Shown: positions 62,935-64,000 of the stretch, in pieces
Position numbering within the stretch: the stretch's first letter is position 1
Layout of the letters: each line of letters starts with the position of its first letter
NCBI GenBank assembly: GCA_963844855.1
Contig: CAWJQP010000072.1
Coordinates: 248,001-312,000, forward strand
DNA: 64,000 bases
Direction: 5' to 3'
Source: DASQDN01 sp963844855
GTDB lineage: Bacteria; Acidobacteriota; Terriglobia; Bryobacterales; Bryobacteraceae
The notes under the pieces: model-generated
The model's input: only the letters and a program-made list of their open reading frames with translations
The model's database searches: none
What the model was told of the DNA's origin: nothing
Translations under genes and position numbers: made by a program

Positions 62935-63872
62935 GACCGTACGGTCGGTCGCGTTGCGGGCAACTCCAGCGTGAAGGTACTGCCGCGGTCCGAGCCTTCG
63001 CTCTCGGCATACGCGCGTCCACCGTGGCGCTCAGCAACTGATCGCACGATAAACAGACCCAGACCCGTTCCCTTGACCCGCAACGCCATTGCGTTTGGAA
63101 TGCGGTAAAAGCGTTTGAAGATTCGTTTCAGTTCTGTAGCTGGAATGCCGACGCCTTCATCCCTTACTCGGACGGCCAGTTGACCCGCCTCATGGCGCGC
63201 TAGCTCTACAATGACGCGAACCCTGGGGCCGGAATACTTCACGGCGTTGTCCAGTAAGTTTGAGATCGCCGCCTTCAGTTCCTCGAGATCTCCCGACACC
63301 GTAGCTTCCCCTACTGAATCGCGATAGTCGAGCGCCTCCGGTGGCAAGTGGTGCCTCAATCTTGCCAACTGCACGCACTCCTGCACAAGCGCGCGAAGGT
63401 CTACTGGAGAACGGTTGAGCTGCTTTGTTTGGCTTGTCCGGGCCGCACGCAGAACCTGCTCGATCGTTCCCATCAACCGGTCGGAATCGGCGAGCATGAT
63501 GTCGTAGAACTCTCGCCGCTTGGATTCTTCAATGTCGCGCGACTGCAGCGTCTGCAAATACAGACGCATAGAGGCGACAGGGGTCTTCAGCTCATGCGTG
63601 ACCGAGTTGATGAAGGCGTCGTGCTGCTCATTTCGACGGATCTCCCGGATCAGGAAGATTGTGTTGAGCACAACACCCGTAATGATAAGGCCAAAAAACA
63701 GGACGCCCAGGACAAGCAGGATTCCGGCGCGCCAATTCAGCGCGATCCATCCCATTGTCAACGCGGCGGCGAGGACAACTACGCCGGCGCCGAGAGCGGT
63801 AAAGAAGAACTTGCTTCTTTGACGTCCGCCTTTCACCATCAAACCCAGTGTAAGGGTAAGGGCGGGATTCAC
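62931..63872 (-). CDS. Membrane sensor histidine kinase, partner of the OmpR-type regulator
   Basis: The 313-residue kinase starts with GTG at 63872, directly after the TAA of the preceding frame. Two membrane segments (about 23-47 and 49-75) are separated by only a few residues, so there is no periplasmic sensor domain. It probably senses within the membrane or through a partner. The phospho-acceptor His93 (NSVTHELKTPVAS) and the ATPase motifs 'NLLDNAVKYS', 'DEGVGIP' and 'GTGLGLFIVRS' are intact. It overlaps the response regulator gene by four bases. Confidence 0.92.
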   Translation of the reverse strand: MNPALTLTLGLMVKGGRQRSKFFFTALGAGVVVLAAALTMGWIALNWRAGILLVLGVLFFGLIITGVVLNTIFLIREIRRNEQHDAFINSVTHELKTPVASMRLYLQTLQSRDIEESKRREFYDIMLADSDRLMGTIEQVLRAARTSQTKQLNRSPVDLRALVQECVQLARLRHHLPPEALDYRDSVGEATVSGDLEELKAAISNLLDNAVKYSGPRVRVIVELARHEAGQLAVRVRDEGVGIPATELKRIFKRFYRIPNAMALRVKGTGLGLFIVRSVAERHGGRAYAESEGSDRGSTFTLELPATRPTVRS

Positions 63873-64000
63873 TTAGGCTGCTTTGGTATCGGCTACGACG
63901 CTTGTACTAACTTTGGCGACTTTGAGGTTCCGGATAACACCGATAGTTTCGAGAGCCTTCAATTGCAACCAGGTGATATCGAGTTCGTACCAGGCGAGTC
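63873..64000 (-). CDS. C-terminal end of a protein that begins outside the window
   Basis: On the minus strand the last 41 codons of a frame are visible, starting 'LAWYELDITWLQLKALETIG' and ending 'VVADTKAA', with TAA at 63873-63875 immediately before the GTG of the histidine kinase gene. It may therefore be the first visible member of that operon. No family is recognisable from so short a piece. Confidence 0.45.
   Translation of the reverse strand, partial: LAWYELDITWLQLKALETIGVIRNLKVAKVSTSVVADTKAA

Noticed and set aside
1..64000. tRNA, rRNA, CRISPR, insertion sequence or prophage signals
   Set aside because: No repeat-spacer arrays, transposase or integrase motifs, or tRNA-like clover-leaf ends were found by reading; a covariance-model search would be needed to exclude small RNAs.

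Overview
The window looks like part of a chromosome from a soil-type Acidobacteriota bacterium, most likely close to Bryobacterales/Solibacter. This is inferred from gene content, not from a marker gene. The signs are Oar-like TonB receptors with N-terminal carboxypeptidase-regulatory domains, a PSD1 cytochrome/DUF1501 pair, fused c-heme/copper-monooxygenase proteins, a cytoplasmic Ser/Thr kinase with TPRs, PadR regulators and secreted leucine-rich-repeat proteins. Base composition looks even throughout. I see no rRNA, tRNA, IS element, prophage or CRISPR array.

Layout, 1-23 kb: a 5'-truncated unknown gene; a Ser/Thr kinase; a broken transglycosylase scrap; a plus-strand di-heme peroxidase (frameshifted)/cupredoxin/chemoreceptor set; an FHA-lytic transglycosylase; two sugar-acid enzymes (glucarate-dehydratase-like and uronate-isomerase-like); a tightly overlapped minus-strand operon of penicillin acylase and two LRR proteins; an AtuA/AtuA-like/enoyl-CoA hydratase operon; a GNAT enzyme, a peptidoglycan-binding protein, a class II aldolase, an orphan sugar-binding lipoprotein and a PadR regulator.

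Layout, 22-45 kb: the DUF1501/PSD1 pair; a frameshifted TonB receptor; DinB and fructose-bisphosphate aldolase; an intact TonB receptor joined to a beta-lactamase-like gene; a galactonate-dehydratase-like enzyme; the DUF1844/MBL/ribF operon; a TPR protein and dipeptidase; a HicB remnant; and GNAT, FAD-oxidoreductase and ROK-kinase genes.

Layout, 45-64 kb: a CBS protein; three tandem c-type cytochrome genes, two of them fused to complete copper type II monooxygenase-like modules; a YdeI-like protein; a long minus-strand run from a methyltransferase and PAS histidine kinase through truA to an M28 peptidase and a metal-binding protein; a frameshifted thymidine kinase; an unknown protein; a frameshifted ankyrin gene with a palindromic operator candidate; DUF192; hemB; two histidine kinases, one with an OmpR-type regulator; and a second PadR gene.

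Common threads are periplasmic redox and copper chemistry, cell-wall processing (transglycosylase, penicillin acylase, beta-lactamase-like and peptidoglycan-binding proteins), and sugar-acid catabolism. Several otherwise well-conserved genes are split by single-base indels. Either there are residual sequence errors or an unusual number of decaying genes, so frame-dependent claims should be read with that in mind.
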